Shown here: piece by piece, positions 1 to 7,138 of the stretch
Numbering within the stretch: position 1 is the first letter of the stretch
Layout of the letters: each line of letters begins with the position of its first letter
Assembly (NCBI GenBank): GCA_965232595.1
Contig: OZ246983.1
Location: forward strand, 4,588,001-4,652,000
DNA from: SZUA-309 sp965232595
GTDB lineage: Bacteria > Pseudomonadota > Gammaproteobacteria > Pseudomonadales > Azotimanducaceae
Length of the DNA stretch: 64,000 nucleotides
Direction: 5' to 3'
Translations under genes and position numbers: made by a program
Notes under the pieces: generated by a model
What the model was told of the DNA's origin: nothing
Seen by the model: only the letters and a program-made list of their open reading frames with translations
The model's database searches: none

Positions 1-440
1 GCGTAAAGCAGCTCCAGCATGGCCCGGTCTCTGAGCCCCAGCGGCGTGTCCAGATCCGGGGCCGCCAGCAGCCGTTCCACCTCCGCCTCCGACAGCGTCC
101 CAGGCAGGGGTCGCCCCAGCTTGGGGGCTTCCAGGTGCGCGCCAGGATCTTCCGGCAGGCGGCCATTGGCGGCAAGGTGTCGATAGAAGCCTTTGATGCA
201 GGACAACCAGCGGGCCGATGATCTGGCCTTGTAACCGGCCTCGAAGCGCTCCGCCACGACCCTGCCGAGGTCCGCTTCCGTCGCCGCAGCCAGCGACTTC
301 CCCTGCTTCTCGAGCGCTCTGGCGAGGAACCGGAGGTCGCGCCGGTAGGCGGCGAGCGTATGCTCCGAGAGCCCTCTTTCCAGCCAGATGCCGTCCAGAT
401 ACTCGTCAATCAGCGGGTCGCTCTCTGCCGCCTCGCTCAT
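1..440 (-). CDS. xerD: Tyrosine recombinase XerD, N-terminal part (runs off the window)
   Basis: Reading leftward from an ATG at 438-440, the frame stays open to the window edge (about 146 residues). The protein starts MSEAAESDPLIDEYLDGIW and continues with the SAM-like core-binding domain typical of XerC/XerD (GLSEHTLAAYRRDLRFLARAL). It then enters the catalytic domain at LRDRAMLELLYA, before the first catalytic Arg would appear. XerD acts with XerC at dif to resolve chromosome dimers. XerD rather than XerC is inferred from similarity and from its place downstream of rplS, where Pseudomonas also carries xerD. The catalytic residues lie outside the window. Confidence 0.9.
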   Translation of the reverse strand, partial: MSEAAESDPLIDEYLDGIWLERGLSEHTLAAYRRDLRFLARALEKQGKSLAAATEADLGRVVAERFEAGYKARSSARWLSCIKGFYRHLAANGRLPEDPGAHLEAPKLGRPLPGTLSEAEVERLLAAPDLDTPLGLRDRAMLELLY

Positions 441-500
441 CTGCCCACCTGCGGCACACCGGCTCGCCTCATACCACCCGATACGACAGATTCTGACAGG

Positions 501-536
501 ATTGGTCGCATGTAAATCTGTTGTAACAGCACCAAT
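501..536 (+). promoter_or_regulatory. Nested inverted repeat, candidate activator site upstream of the sigma-54 promoter
   Basis: ATTGGT at 501-506 is matched by ACCAAT at 531-536, and inside them lies CTGTTGTAACAG (518-529; arms CTGTT/AACAG). Its centre is about 95 bases before the predicted start of the RNA below, a usual distance for enhancer-binding proteins that activate sigma-54 polymerase. Which activator binds is unknown. The inner TGTT/AACA pattern recalls, but does not match, the CbrB-type TGTTAC/GTAACA site. Confidence 0.4.
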
Positions 537-587
537 GAATCGGCTCTATCTGATTGAATAATAATGACTTTTTGTCGACCTAAAAAG

Positions 588-604
588 TTGGCACGCGGAC
601 TGCA
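588..604 (+). promoter_or_regulatory. Sigma-54 (-24/-12) promoter
   Basis: TTGGCACGCGGACTGCA matches the sigma-54 consensus TGGCACG-N4-TTGCA at every conserved position except one (C for T at 600). The invariant GG (590-591) and GC (602-603) have the correct spacing. The predicted transcription start is about 615. The preceding 40 bases are AT-rich compared with the genome, with ACTTTTT/AAAAAGT arms around 568-588. No gene starts downstream on this strand, so the promoter probably drives a non-coding RNA. Confidence 0.7.
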
Positions 605-743
605 TTACCTGGGCTGTCGAACGGTAATGGAACGCACGGTGCCTCGAGCACCACGCACCAGTTGTCCCCCTGGTCCGTTGCCCGAGGCATGATACGCGGT
701 TTCGTCTCTCTGCCGAGTATCTGGCAGCGAAAGCTGCCGACGA

Positions 744-800
744 CCAGCTTACTAGGTGACTCTCTCTCCCTCCTTGGTCCCAACACGCCTAGTAAGCTGG
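744..800 (+). repeat. Perfect 13-bp inverted repeat with 31-nt pyrimidine-rich loop
   Basis: CCAGCTTACTAGG (744-756) is exactly complementary to CCTAGTAAGCTGG (788-800). The loop between them is almost all C and T over 761-775. As RNA on the plus strand this would be the most stable element of the candidate small RNA. Confidence 0.75.
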
Positions 801-844
801 TTCCCCCTCTCTCCCTCTCTCAGTTTCCGAGATGCGAATACAGA

Positions 845-866
845 ACCGGCCCCAATAGGGGCCGGT
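845..866. terminator. Hairpin terminator, possibly bidirectional
   Basis: ACCGGCCCC (845-853) and GGGGCCGGT (858-866) form a 9-bp GC-rich stem with an AATA loop. The tail is CGTTATTC on the plus strand and TCTGTATTC on the minus strand, so only a weak T-tract follows in either direction. It could end both the small RNA and the rpsP-rimM-trmD-rplS transcript arriving from the right. Confidence 0.55.
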
Positions 867-966
867 CGTTATTCGGAGATCAGCAGCGACTCCAGGACAG
901 AGTCGGGCTGCGGTTACCACCGGCAGTTCTCTCGATGAAAACTGCGGGTAACTCGCTGCAGGCGGG

Positions 967-1317
967 TTAGACCTTTTCTTTGATGCGGGCGGCCCGTCCG
1001 GAGCGCTCACGCAGGTAGTAAAGCTTGGCCTGGCGCACGTCGCCCCGGCGCTTCACCTCAATGCCGGCGATCAGCGGGCTGTGCGCCTGGAAGGTGCGCT
1101 CGACACCCACACCGTGGGAGATCTTGCGGACGGTGAACGCGGAGTTGAGGCCGCGGTTACGCTTGCCGATCACCACGCCTTCGAAAGCCTGCAGGCGCTC
1201 CCGATTTCCTTCCCGGACCTTCACCTGGACCACGACCGTATCACCCGGTCCGAACTGTGGAATGTCCGCCTTCTGCTGCTCGTTTTCCAACGCTTCGATG
1301 ATCTTGTTTCTGCGCAC
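967..1317 (-). CDS. rplS: 50S ribosomal protein L19
   Basis: The product is 116 residues, the usual L19 length. It contains the family signature FGPGDTVVVQVKVREG, then QAFEGVVIGKRNRG and the basic C-terminus YYLRERSGRAARIKEKV. L19 sits at the interface of the 30S and 50S subunits. It is the last gene of the rpsP-rimM-trmD-rplS operon, a standard gammaproteobacterial order. The ATG gives MRRNKIIEALE, which aligns with the normal N-terminus. The 3' side is followed by the hairpin at 845-866. Confidence 0.97.
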   Translation of the reverse strand: MRRNKIIEALENEQQKADIPQFGPGDTVVVQVKVREGNRERLQAFEGVVIGKRNRGLNSAFTVRKISHGVGVERTFQAHSPLIAGIEVKRRGDVRQAKLYYLRERSGRAARIKEKV

Positions 1318-1345
1318 GACTCTTCCTCAGTCACTCAATTCTTGT

Positions 1346-2113
1346 CTAGTTCTCGGCTCTGACCTCTGCAGCCAGCCCTTCAGCGAAGAGCTCCGCCAGC
1401 AGTTCCCGCTCCAACGCGCCGAGCGGTCTGGCCGTCAGCAGATCGGGCCTGGCGAGCCAGGTCGACCGCAATGCCTGCTTCAGGCGCCAACGCCTGATGG
1501 CCGCGTGGTCCCCGCTGGTCAGCACCGCCGGTACCTGCCGCGACCCGGCAATTTCAGGGCGCGTATAGTGCGGGTAATCGAGCAAACCATCAAGGTGCGA
1601 TTCCTCTACCGCGGACGCCGAATTTCCCAGCGTTCCGGGCAGATGACGCGCTACCGCGTCCATCACCACCATGGCGGCCAGCTCACCACCACTGAGCACG
1701 TAATCGCCGATGGACACTACCTGGTCCACCGTGTCGACGACGCGCTCGTCGATGCCTTCATAGCGACCGCTCAGCAGTATGAGCCCAGGCCGCTCGGCAA
1801 AATTCTTTACCATCTGCTGGTCCAACTGCTCTCCCTGCGGAGAGAGATAGACCACCGGCGCCTCGATGCCCCGGCTGCTTGCGGCCGCTTTCGCTTCCGC
1901 GATGGCAGCGAGCACGGGCGCCACCATCATCACCATCCCGGGACCGCCGCCGTAGGGGCGATCGTCCACCGTCTGGTGTCGGTCCGCCGTGTGCGACCTG
2001 GGGTCGAACAGGTCCAGCGAGACGATGTCCTGCTCGATGGCCCTGCCAAACACGCCGATCCGGCTCGCCGCGCTGATCATCTCCGTCATGATGGAGATTA
2101 CGCCGAACCACAC
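1346..2113 (-). CDS. trmD: tRNA (guanine-N1-)-methyltransferase TrmD
   Basis: TrmD makes m1G37 next to the anticodon, preventing +1 frameshifting. It is a SPOUT-fold enzyme using SAM. Seen here are RPYGGGPGMVMM near residue 55, the trefoil-knot segment LLSGRYEGIDERV and IGDYVLSGGELAA. A TTG at 2119 would add two residues, but the GTG at 2113 gives MWFGVISIMTEM, which aligns with the usual MWIGIIS start, so I chose GTG (255 residues). The start lies just inside the rimM stop region, indicating translational coupling. Confidence 0.95.
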   Translation of the reverse strand: MWFGVISIMTEMISAASRIGVFGRAIEQDIVSLDLFDPRSHTADRHQTVDDRPYGGGPGMVMMVAPVLAAIAEAKAAASSRGIEAPVVYLSPQGEQLDQQMVKNFAERPGLILLSGRYEGIDERVVDTVDQVVSIGDYVLSGGELAAMVVMDAVARHLPGTLGNSASAVEESHLDGLLDYPHYTRPEIAGSRQVPAVLTSGDHAAIRRWRLKQALRSTWLARPDLLTARPLGALERELLAELFAEGLAAEVRAEN

Positions 2114-2115
2114 GG

Positions 2116-2619
2116 TCAATCCGCCTCAGCTGCCTGCCAGTCGACGCGAATCAGCCCGGCATCCACTTCCAGCACGTACTCGGCATGGAACGGGATCAGC
2201 ACCTCGTCTCCGGCGGCCGGCTTGATCACCAGCACATCGTGCGCGCCGGTCTCGATCAGGCTGTCTACCCTGCCGAAGCTCTGCCCGTCCGCGTTCACCA
2301 CCTCGGCGCCGATCAGATCGCGCCAGTAGTACTCGCCGCTTGCCGGCTCCGGCAGGTTGGCCTCCGCAACACCGATCAGGAGGCCCTTGGCAGCTTCCGC
2401 ATCGTTTCGATCGTCGATGCCGGCAAGCTTCGCCACGTATCCCTGCTTGTGCGGCCGGATGCTCTCGACCTCGGCCTGCCGCCAGCTTGACTGCTGCGAC
2501 TGCTCGGCCAATTGCCAGGGCCCGTAGCTCTGAATGTTCTCTTTAGGGTCGGTGAAGGATGCGATGTGCACCCAACCCTTGATGCCGTAGGGACCCTGTA
2601 TCCGGCCCACCACGACCAT
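2116..2619 (-). CDS. rimM: 16S rRNA processing / 30S maturation factor RimM
   Basis: The product is 167 residues. RimM assists maturation of the 30S head domain and binds S19. The N-terminal half begins MVVVGRIQGPYGIKGWVHIASFTDP, the typical RimM barrel, and the second half contains YYWRDLIGAEVVNADGQSFGRV, a PRC-barrel. It lies between rpsP (8-base gap) and trmD (overlap). No strong Shine-Dalgarno is visible, consistent with coupling to rpsP translation. Confidence 0.95.
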   Translation of the reverse strand: MVVVGRIQGPYGIKGWVHIASFTDPKENIQSYGPWQLAEQSQQSSWRQAEVESIRPHKQGYVAKLAGIDDRNDAEAAKGLLIGVAEANLPEPASGEYYWRDLIGAEVVNADGQSFGRVDSLIETGAHDVLVIKPAAGDEVLIPFHAEYVLEVDAGLIRVDWQAAEAD

Positions 2620-2627
2620 ATTAGTGA

Positions 2628-2918
2628 TCAGGCGCTGGCCGCTGCCGGCTCTTCCGCGGCTGCCGGCGCCGCTGCGTTCTTGCGTGCCTGCTTGATCAGG
2701 TTCTTGACCACGTCAGTCGGCTGCGCCCCAACGCCAAGCCAGTAGTCGACCCGATCGAGGTCCAGGCGCAGCATCTCGGAGCGACCTTTGGCGACCGGGT
2801 TGTAGAAGCCGACACGCTCGATGAAGCGGCCATCACGGCTCGCGGTCCGGTCTGCCACGGTGATGTGGTAGAAAGGATTCTTCTTGGAGCCATGGCGGGC
2901 TAGTCGAATCGTAACCAT
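2628..2918 (-). CDS. rpsP: 30S ribosomal protein S16
   Basis: The first gene of the operon encodes 96 residues starting MVTIRLARHGSKKNPFYHI, the S16 signature. The frame is open 23 codons further upstream, but those residues (MQHPPESVQYRAF...) have no counterpart in S16 and overlap the promoter, so the ATG at 2918 is preferred. The C-terminus is Ala-rich (NAAAPAAAEEPAAASA), a variable tail seen in many S16 proteins. S16 is an early-binding 30S protein that stabilises the 5' domain. Confidence 0.96.
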   Translation of the reverse strand: MVTIRLARHGSKKNPFYHITVADRTASRDGRFIERVGFYNPVAKGRSEMLRLDLDRVDYWLGVGAQPTDVVKNLIKQARKNAAAPAAAEEPAAASA

Positions 2919-2959
2919 CTGGTTTCTCAGTAGTTTTCGTTGGGATTGAAAGGCGCGGT

Positions 2960-2987
2960 ATTGTACGGATTCCGGGGGGTGTTGCAA
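2960..2987 (-). promoter_or_regulatory. Sigma-70 promoter of the rpsP-rimM-trmD-rplS operon
   Basis: On the minus strand TTGCAA (2982-2987) is followed after 16 bases by TACAAT (2960-2965). The start would be near 2953, giving a leader of about 35 nt before the rpsP ATG. Confidence 0.6.
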
Positions 2988-3057
2988 GGGGAATCAATAC
3001 CCTCCATATGGCGCTTAGAGCCCGTTTTTTGGGGGTTCCTGGTGGTTTTGGGTTTCG

Positions 3058-3211
3058 GGAGACTGGCGCTCGGCTGTCGCGGAGATGCTCACGGGGACGC
3101 TCGGGTGGCGCTTCGCGCCGAACCCTCCGTCCATGGGCGCTCAGGCGGGGCACATCCCTGTGCCCCGACTGCCCCTTAGAGCACCTCCGCGACAGCCGAT
3201 CACCAGTCTCC
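3058..3211. repeat. REP/MITE-like element: 33-bp imperfect inverted repeat
   Basis: The arms at 3058-3090 and 3179-3211 match at 30 of 33 positions (core TCGGCTGTCGCGGAG). The 88-bp interior holds a second hairpin, GGGGCACATCCCTGTGCCCC (3147-3166), and a GGCGC/GCGCC pair near 3107-3120. There is no open reading frame of substance. The structure resembles non-autonomous palindromic repeats common between genes in Pseudomonas-like genomes. Copy number elsewhere cannot be seen. Confidence 0.6.
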
Positions 3212-3362
3212 TGACCATCCTCCCAGACTCCAAAGTCAGCCGCTGATTGAAGATGGACGCCCCTTCCCCACCACTTTCAGCGGGTGGAGGCACCAGGAAC
3301 AACGGTGGTTCAAGAACCCAGCAAATCAGCGCGATCGCGCAATTCTAGCGAGGGAATTCGAG

Positions 3363-3476
3363 AGGGTGCTGCTGCAGGGGTGCTTTCGGGTGCGTCTGAG
3401 GCCAGGGATGGCCGAAGCCGAGCGCCCAGGGATGGGCTTGCAGCGTCACCCGAAAGCACCCCTGCAGCAGCGCCCT
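3363..3476. repeat. Second palindromic intergenic element: 30-bp near-perfect inverted repeat
   Basis: The arms at 3363-3392 and 3447-3476 match at 29 of 30 bases (core GCAGGGGTGCTTTCGGGTG). The interior carries CAGGGATGG twice (around 3413-3421 and 3427-3435). Its sequence differs from the element at 3058-3211, so two repeat families sit side by side between rpsP and ffh. Either may act as a transcription terminator for ffh, which ends at 3508. Confidence 0.6.
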
Positions 3477-3507
3477 ACCGAGCAACGCCACCCTAGGATT
3501 CACCCGG

Positions 3508-4875
3508 TCAGCGTTGCGGAAATCCGGGTGGGGGCTTCATCCCCTGCATCCCCCGCATCATCTTCTGCATCCCCCCCTTCCGGGTCACCTTCTTCATCAT
3601 CTTCTGCATCTGCTTATGCTGCTTCAGCAGTCGGTTCACATCGGTGATCTGGGTGCCGCTGCCGGCGGCGATCCGCTTCTTCCGGGAGCCGTTGATCACG
3701 TCCGGGAAGCGCCGTTCGTGCGGGGTCATGGAGTCGATGATGACGGCCATCTGAGTGAACGCGCTGTCGTTGACCTGCGACTGAACGTTCTGCGGCAGCT
3801 GGTTCATGCCGGGCATCTTGTCGAGCATGCTGGTGATACCGCCCATGTTCGACATCTGCGCGAGCTGATCGCGGAAGTCTTCCAGGTCGAACTTGTTGCC
3901 ACGCTGGATCTTCTTCGCCAGCCGCGCGGCTTTCTTCTTGTCGACCTTACGTTCCGCTTCCTCGATCAGGGTGAGCATGTCGCCCATGCCGAGGATCCGG
4001 GACGCCAGCCGGTCCGGATGGAAAGGCTCGAGCGCATCGGTGCCCTCGCCCATGCCGATGAACTTGATCGGCTTGCCGGTGATGGTCCGGACGGACAGCG
4101 CCGCACCACCGCGGGCATCGCCATCTGCTTTCGCCAGCACCACGCCGGTCAGGTTCAGCGCGTCGTTGAACGCCTTGGCGGTGTTGGCTGCATCCTGGCC
4201 GGTCATGGCATCAACCACGAACAGGGTCTCGATCGGGTTCAGCGCCGCCTGCAGGCCCCTGATCTCCGTCATCATCTCTTCGTCGACGGCCAGCCGACCG
4301 GCGGTGTCCACCAGCAGCACGTCGGCGAACTGGGTCTTGGCTTCTTCCACCGCGCGAGCGGCAATGTCCAGCGGCTTTTCCTCGGCGCTTGACGCAATGA
4401 AGTGCGCACCCACCTCACCGGCCAGCGTTTCCAGCTGGGCGATGGCGGCCGGGCGATAGACGTCGGCGCTGACCACGGCCACCTTCTTCCGCTCCCGGTC
4501 TTTCAGCAGCTTGGCAAGCTTGCCGACGGTGGTGGTTTTGCCCGCGCCCTGCAGGCCGGCCATGAGCACGATCGCCGGCGGCTTGGTTGCCAGGTTCAGC
4601 GCGTCGTTGGCTTCGCCCATGACGCGGACGAGCTCAGCGTGGACGATCTTGATGAACGCTTCGCCCGGGTTCAGGGCGCTGGAAACGTCCTGACCAACCG
4701 CACCGGCGCGGACCCGATCCGTAAACTCCTTGACCACCTCCAGGGCGACGTCCGCCTCGAGCAGGGCCATGCGGACGTCCCGAAGCGCATCACTGATGTT
4801 CTCTTCGGAGAGTTTGGATTTGCCGGAAAGGCCTCTGAGGGTATCGCTCAGGCGATCGGAAAGGCTCTCAAACAC
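3508..4875 (-). CDS. ffh: Signal recognition particle protein Ffh
   Basis: The product is 455 residues. An N-terminal helical domain (MFESLSDRLSDTLRGLSGK) is followed by the SRP GTPase domain: P-loop GLQGAGKTTTVGKLAKLL near residue 105, DTAGR near 190 and AKADGDARGGAAL near 250. The C-terminal methionine-rich M domain (MSNMGGITSMLDKMPGMNQL; MMKKVTRKGGMQKMMRGMQGM) binds 4.5S RNA and signal sequences. With FtsY it targets inner-membrane proteins co-translationally. It stands alone, divergent from the membrane-protein gene at 4977, and has a TATAAT box at 4913-4918. Confidence 0.97.
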   Translation of the reverse strand: MFESLSDRLSDTLRGLSGKSKLSEENISDALRDVRMALLEADVALEVVKEFTDRVRAGAVGQDVSSALNPGEAFIKIVHAELVRVMGEANDALNLATKPPAIVLMAGLQGAGKTTTVGKLAKLLKDRERKKVAVVSADVYRPAAIAQLETLAGEVGAHFIASSAEEKPLDIAARAVEEAKTQFADVLLVDTAGRLAVDEEMMTEIRGLQAALNPIETLFVVDAMTGQDAANTAKAFNDALNLTGVVLAKADGDARGGAALSVRTITGKPIKFIGMGEGTDALEPFHPDRLASRILGMGDMLTLIEEAERKVDKKKAARLAKKIQRGNKFDLEDFRDQLAQMSNMGGITSMLDKMPGMNQLPQNVQSQVNDSAFTQMAVIIDSMTPHERRFPDVINGSRKKRIAAGSGTQITDVNRLLKQHKQMQKMMKKVTRKGGMQKMMRGMQGMKPPPGFPQR

Positions 4876-4912
4876 GGAATACCTTCTGCACTCGCAGTTC
4901 TAGAAGCGCGGC

Positions 4913-4918
4913 ATTATA
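4913..4918 (-). promoter_or_regulatory. Probable -10 box of ffh
   Basis: TATAAT on the minus strand lies 38 bases before the ffh ATG. No good -35 is seen at 16-18 bases, so only the -10 is listed. Confidence 0.4.
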
Positions 4919-4976
4919 GCGGGAACCGCCCTGCAAAGCGGAAGCGCCCTCGGCAGCCCTTGGGAAGAGCCAGGCG

Positions 4977-5843
4977 ATGTGCCAAACTCGGCCGATGGTA
5001 TCCACTCTCGCCGCGGTCACTTCCACAGTGGCTGCCGCTACTTACCTCACCGGCTCTCTGCTGCAGGCCCGTCGCTATCGGGAGAACGCCCAGGGCCCGA
5101 GTCTCGGCTCGGACGATGACGCTGCGCGAGCCGGAAGCAGAGCCCTGATCGGCTTGGCCATCATCGGCGCGCTGCTGCACGCTTTCGGCAACTATCAGGT
5201 CATCTGGAGCGACGGCTACCTCAACCTGGGCATCACCACCTCAGTCAGCCTGGTGTCCTGGATCATGCTGGTCTTCGTCCTGCTGGCAAGCTTCCGACTG
5301 CCTCTGGCGAACCTGCTCGTCCTCGTGCTGCCGTTGGCGGCACTCGGCGCTCTGCTGCTGCTGGTGGCACCAACAACCGAGGAGCTGCCGACGGCCCGCC
5401 TGTCCGATCCGCTCATCTGGCACATCATGATCTCCATCGTTGCCTACAGCATCCTCTTCATGGCCGCCTGCCAGTCGGTGTTGCTGGCGGTGCTCGAGCA
5501 TCGCCTCAAGGCCAAGCGGACGCTCAAGCTCCTGAAGCTGCTGCCGCCGCTGCAGACCATGGAGAGCCTGCTCTTCGGGCTCCTGTGGACGGGCATCTCC
5601 GCCCTCACCTTCGCCATCGGCAGCGGCTTCCTGTTTCTGGACGACATGTTCGAGCAGCGGGTGGTGCACCACACGGTGCTGGGGCTGGCCAGCTGGGTGC
5701 TCTACGCCGCCCTGCTCGCCGGCCATCGGCTGTTCGGCTGGCGCGGCACCACCGCCGTGCGCTGGACGCTGATCGCCTTCAGCCTGCTGCTGCTTGGCTA
5801 TCTGGGCAGCAAATTTGTCATCGAGGTGCTGCTGGAAGGCTGA
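4977..5843 (+). CDS. ypjD: Inner-membrane protein YpjD / CcsA-like (cytochrome c assembly family)
   Basis: The 288-residue polytopic protein has about eight hydrophobic helices and conserved histidines in membrane contexts (LLHAFGNY, LIWHIMISI, VVHHTVLGLASW). This is the pattern of the CcsA/HemX-like cytochrome c assembly family. Its gene sits between ffh and a CorC-family gene, as ypjD does in Pseudomonas and Escherichia. Its biochemical role is unsettled. An inner ATG at 4995 gives MVSTLAAV; I kept the ATG at 4977 because AGG lies just before it. The stop overlaps the next start (TGATG). Confidence 0.8.
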   Translation: MCQTRPMVSTLAAVTSTVAAATYLTGSLLQARRYRENAQGPSLGSDDDAARAGSRALIGLAIIGALLHAFGNYQVIWSDGYLNLGITTSVSLVSWIMLVFVLLASFRLPLANLLVLVLPLAALGALLLLVAPTTEELPTARLSDPLIWHIMISIVAYSILFMAACQSVLLAVLEHRLKAKRTLKLLKLLPPLQTMESLLFGLLWTGISALTFAIGSGFLFLDDMFEQRVVHHTVLGLASWVLYAALLAGHRLFGWRGTTAVRWTLIAFSLLLLGYLGSKFVIEVLLEG

Positions 5844-7105
5844 TGTCCGACCTGCCCGACTATGTTCTGCTGGCACTGATCGTGCTGCTCACCGTTCTCT
5901 CGGCGTTCTTCTCGAGCTCCGAGACCGCCATGATCGGCCTGAACCGTTACCGGTTGCGCCACCTGGTGAAGGAAAAGCACGGCGGCGCCAGGATCGCCAA
6001 CCGCCTGCTGCGACGACCCGACCGCCTGCTCGGCGTCATTCTGCTCGGCAACAACCTGGTGAACTTCATGGCCGCGAGCCTCGGCACCGTGATCGGCATC
6101 CGCCTTTTTGGAGATGCCGGCGTGGTCGTCGCGCCCGTGCTGCTGACCATCTACTTTCTGATCTTCGCCGAGGTGGCGCCGAAGACCGTGGCCGCGCACC
6201 GACCGGAACCCATCGCCTTCACCGCCGGCTACGTGCTGGAACCGTTATTACGCCTGTTCTACCCGATGGTCTGGCTGATCAACAGCGTGGCCAACAGACT
6301 GGTGAAGCCGTTCCTGCCGCGTCACGACGAGCAGGAGGACCACCTCTCTGCCGAGGAGCTCAGGACCGTGGTGAACGAGGGCGTGAGCATGCACGATCAG
6401 GGGCAGAACATGCTGCTCGGCGTGCTCGATCTGGAGAAGGTCACGGTCAACGACATCATGGTCCCGCGCAGCGAGATCATCGCCGTCGATATCGACGACG
6501 ATCTCGGCGACACCCTGAACCTGCTCGGCGCCAGCCAGCACACCCGGCTGCCGGTCTACAAAGAGAACATCAACAACATCATCGGCATCCTGCACCTGCG
6601 GCGGCTCGGCAAGCACCTGCCGCGCACCAGCACGGCGGAACCGCTGACCCGATCGGACATCATGCAGCTGACGGACGAGCCCTACTACGTGCCGGAAGGC
6701 ACACCGCTGCACACCCAGCTGATCAACTTCAAGAAAGAGCGCAAACGGATCGCGCTGGTCGTAGACGAGTACGGCGACATTCAGGGCATCGCGACGCTGG
6801 AAGACATCCTCGAGGAGATTGTCGGCGAGTTCACCACCGATTTTGCGGCCAGCATGCCGGAAATCAGCCCCGCCGACGATGGGACCTACCTGATCGACGG
6901 CATGGCCGTCCTGCGCGATATCAATCGGGCACTGGGTTGGGACCTGCCGACCAACGGGCCGAAAACCCTGAACGGGCTGGTCCTCGAGCACCTGGAAGCG
7001 ATTCCGGAGAACAACCTCTGCATCCGCCTCGACGACTACCTGATCGAAACTCTGCAGATCAAAGACAACGTCATCAAGACCCTGAAGATCGCCCGCGCCG
7101 CCTGA
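5843..7105 (+). CDS. CNNM/CBS-domain transporter of the HlyC/CorC (YfjD) family
   Basis: The protein of 420 residues begins MSDLPDYVLLALIVLLTVLSA. It has a DUF21/CNNM membrane domain of about four helices (residues 1-190, with SSSETAMIGLNRYRLRHL), a pair of CBS motifs (MVPRSEIIAVDIDDDL; LVVDEYGDIQGIATLEDILEEIVG) and a C-terminal CorC_HlyC domain. Family members are implicated in Mg2+/Co2+ efflux or homeostasis. The start is the ATG of TGATG shared with the upstream stop. A much longer frame begins upstream inside ypjD but lacks family similarity there. Confidence 0.88.
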   Translation: MSDLPDYVLLALIVLLTVLSAFFSSSETAMIGLNRYRLRHLVKEKHGGARIANRLLRRPDRLLGVILLGNNLVNFMAASLGTVIGIRLFGDAGVVVAPVLLTIYFLIFAEVAPKTVAAHRPEPIAFTAGYVLEPLLRLFYPMVWLINSVANRLVKPFLPRHDEQEDHLSAEELRTVVNEGVSMHDQGQNMLLGVLDLEKVTVNDIMVPRSEIIAVDIDDDLGDTLNLLGASQHTRLPVYKENINNIIGILHLRRLGKHLPRTSTAEPLTRSDIMQLTDEPYYVPEGTPLHTQLINFKKERKRIALVVDEYGDIQGIATLEDILEEIVGEFTTDFAASMPEISPADDGTYLIDGMAVLRDINRALGWDLPTNGPKTLNGLVLEHLEAIPENNLCIRLDDYLIETLQIKDNVIKTLKIARAA

Positions 7106-7107
7106 TT

Positions 7108-7130
7108 GCCGGCGCCCTGTGAGCGCCGGC
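7108..7130. terminator. Bidirectional hairpin between convergent genes
   Basis: GCCGGCGC (7108-7115) pairs with GCGCCGGC (7123-7130) around a 7-nt loop, in the 33-bp space between the CorC-family gene and leuA. No T-tract follows, so termination efficiency is uncertain. Confidence 0.5.
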
Positions 7131-7138
7131 GGCTCAGG

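Larger units (their letters stand above)
615..875 (+). ncRNA. Candidate sigma-54-dependent structured small RNA with C/U-rich loops
   Basis: A transcript of about 260 nt is predicted from the -24/-12 promoter to the hairpin at 845-866. Visible helices are GGTGC/GCACC (638-652), CCAG/CTGG with a C-rich loop (658-673), GGCAGC-GAAA-GCTGCC with a GNRA tetraloop (723-738), and a perfect 13-bp stem (744-756 with 788-800) closing a 31-nt loop. The loop contains CTCTCTCCCTC (762-772) running into CCTCCTT (772-775 region), which resembles the anti-Shine-Dalgarno end of 16S rRNA. The same 11-mer recurs unpaired at 807-817. This design resembles small RNAs that silence mRNAs by pairing C-rich loops with ribosome binding sites. 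It lacks the AAYAAYAA motifs of CrcZ and the GGA loops of RsmY/Z. No convincing protein is encoded here. Expression and function are inferred. Confidence 0.6.

Noticed and set aside
615..875. Interpretation of the xerD-rplS RNA as CrcZ or RsmY/Z
   Set aside because: No AAYAAYAA repeats for Hfq/Crc and no GGA-loop series for RsmA were seen; the flanking genes also differ from cbrB-pcnB.
662..970. 102-codon frame in the xerD-rplS gap
   Set aside because: No Shine-Dalgarno, no domain, and it runs through stem-loops and the terminator of the RNA candidate.
5794..7122. 442-codon frame overlapping the CorC-family gene
   Set aside because: Extremely Arg/Ala/His-rich shadow frame; the overlapping frame encodes a clear CNNM/CBS protein.
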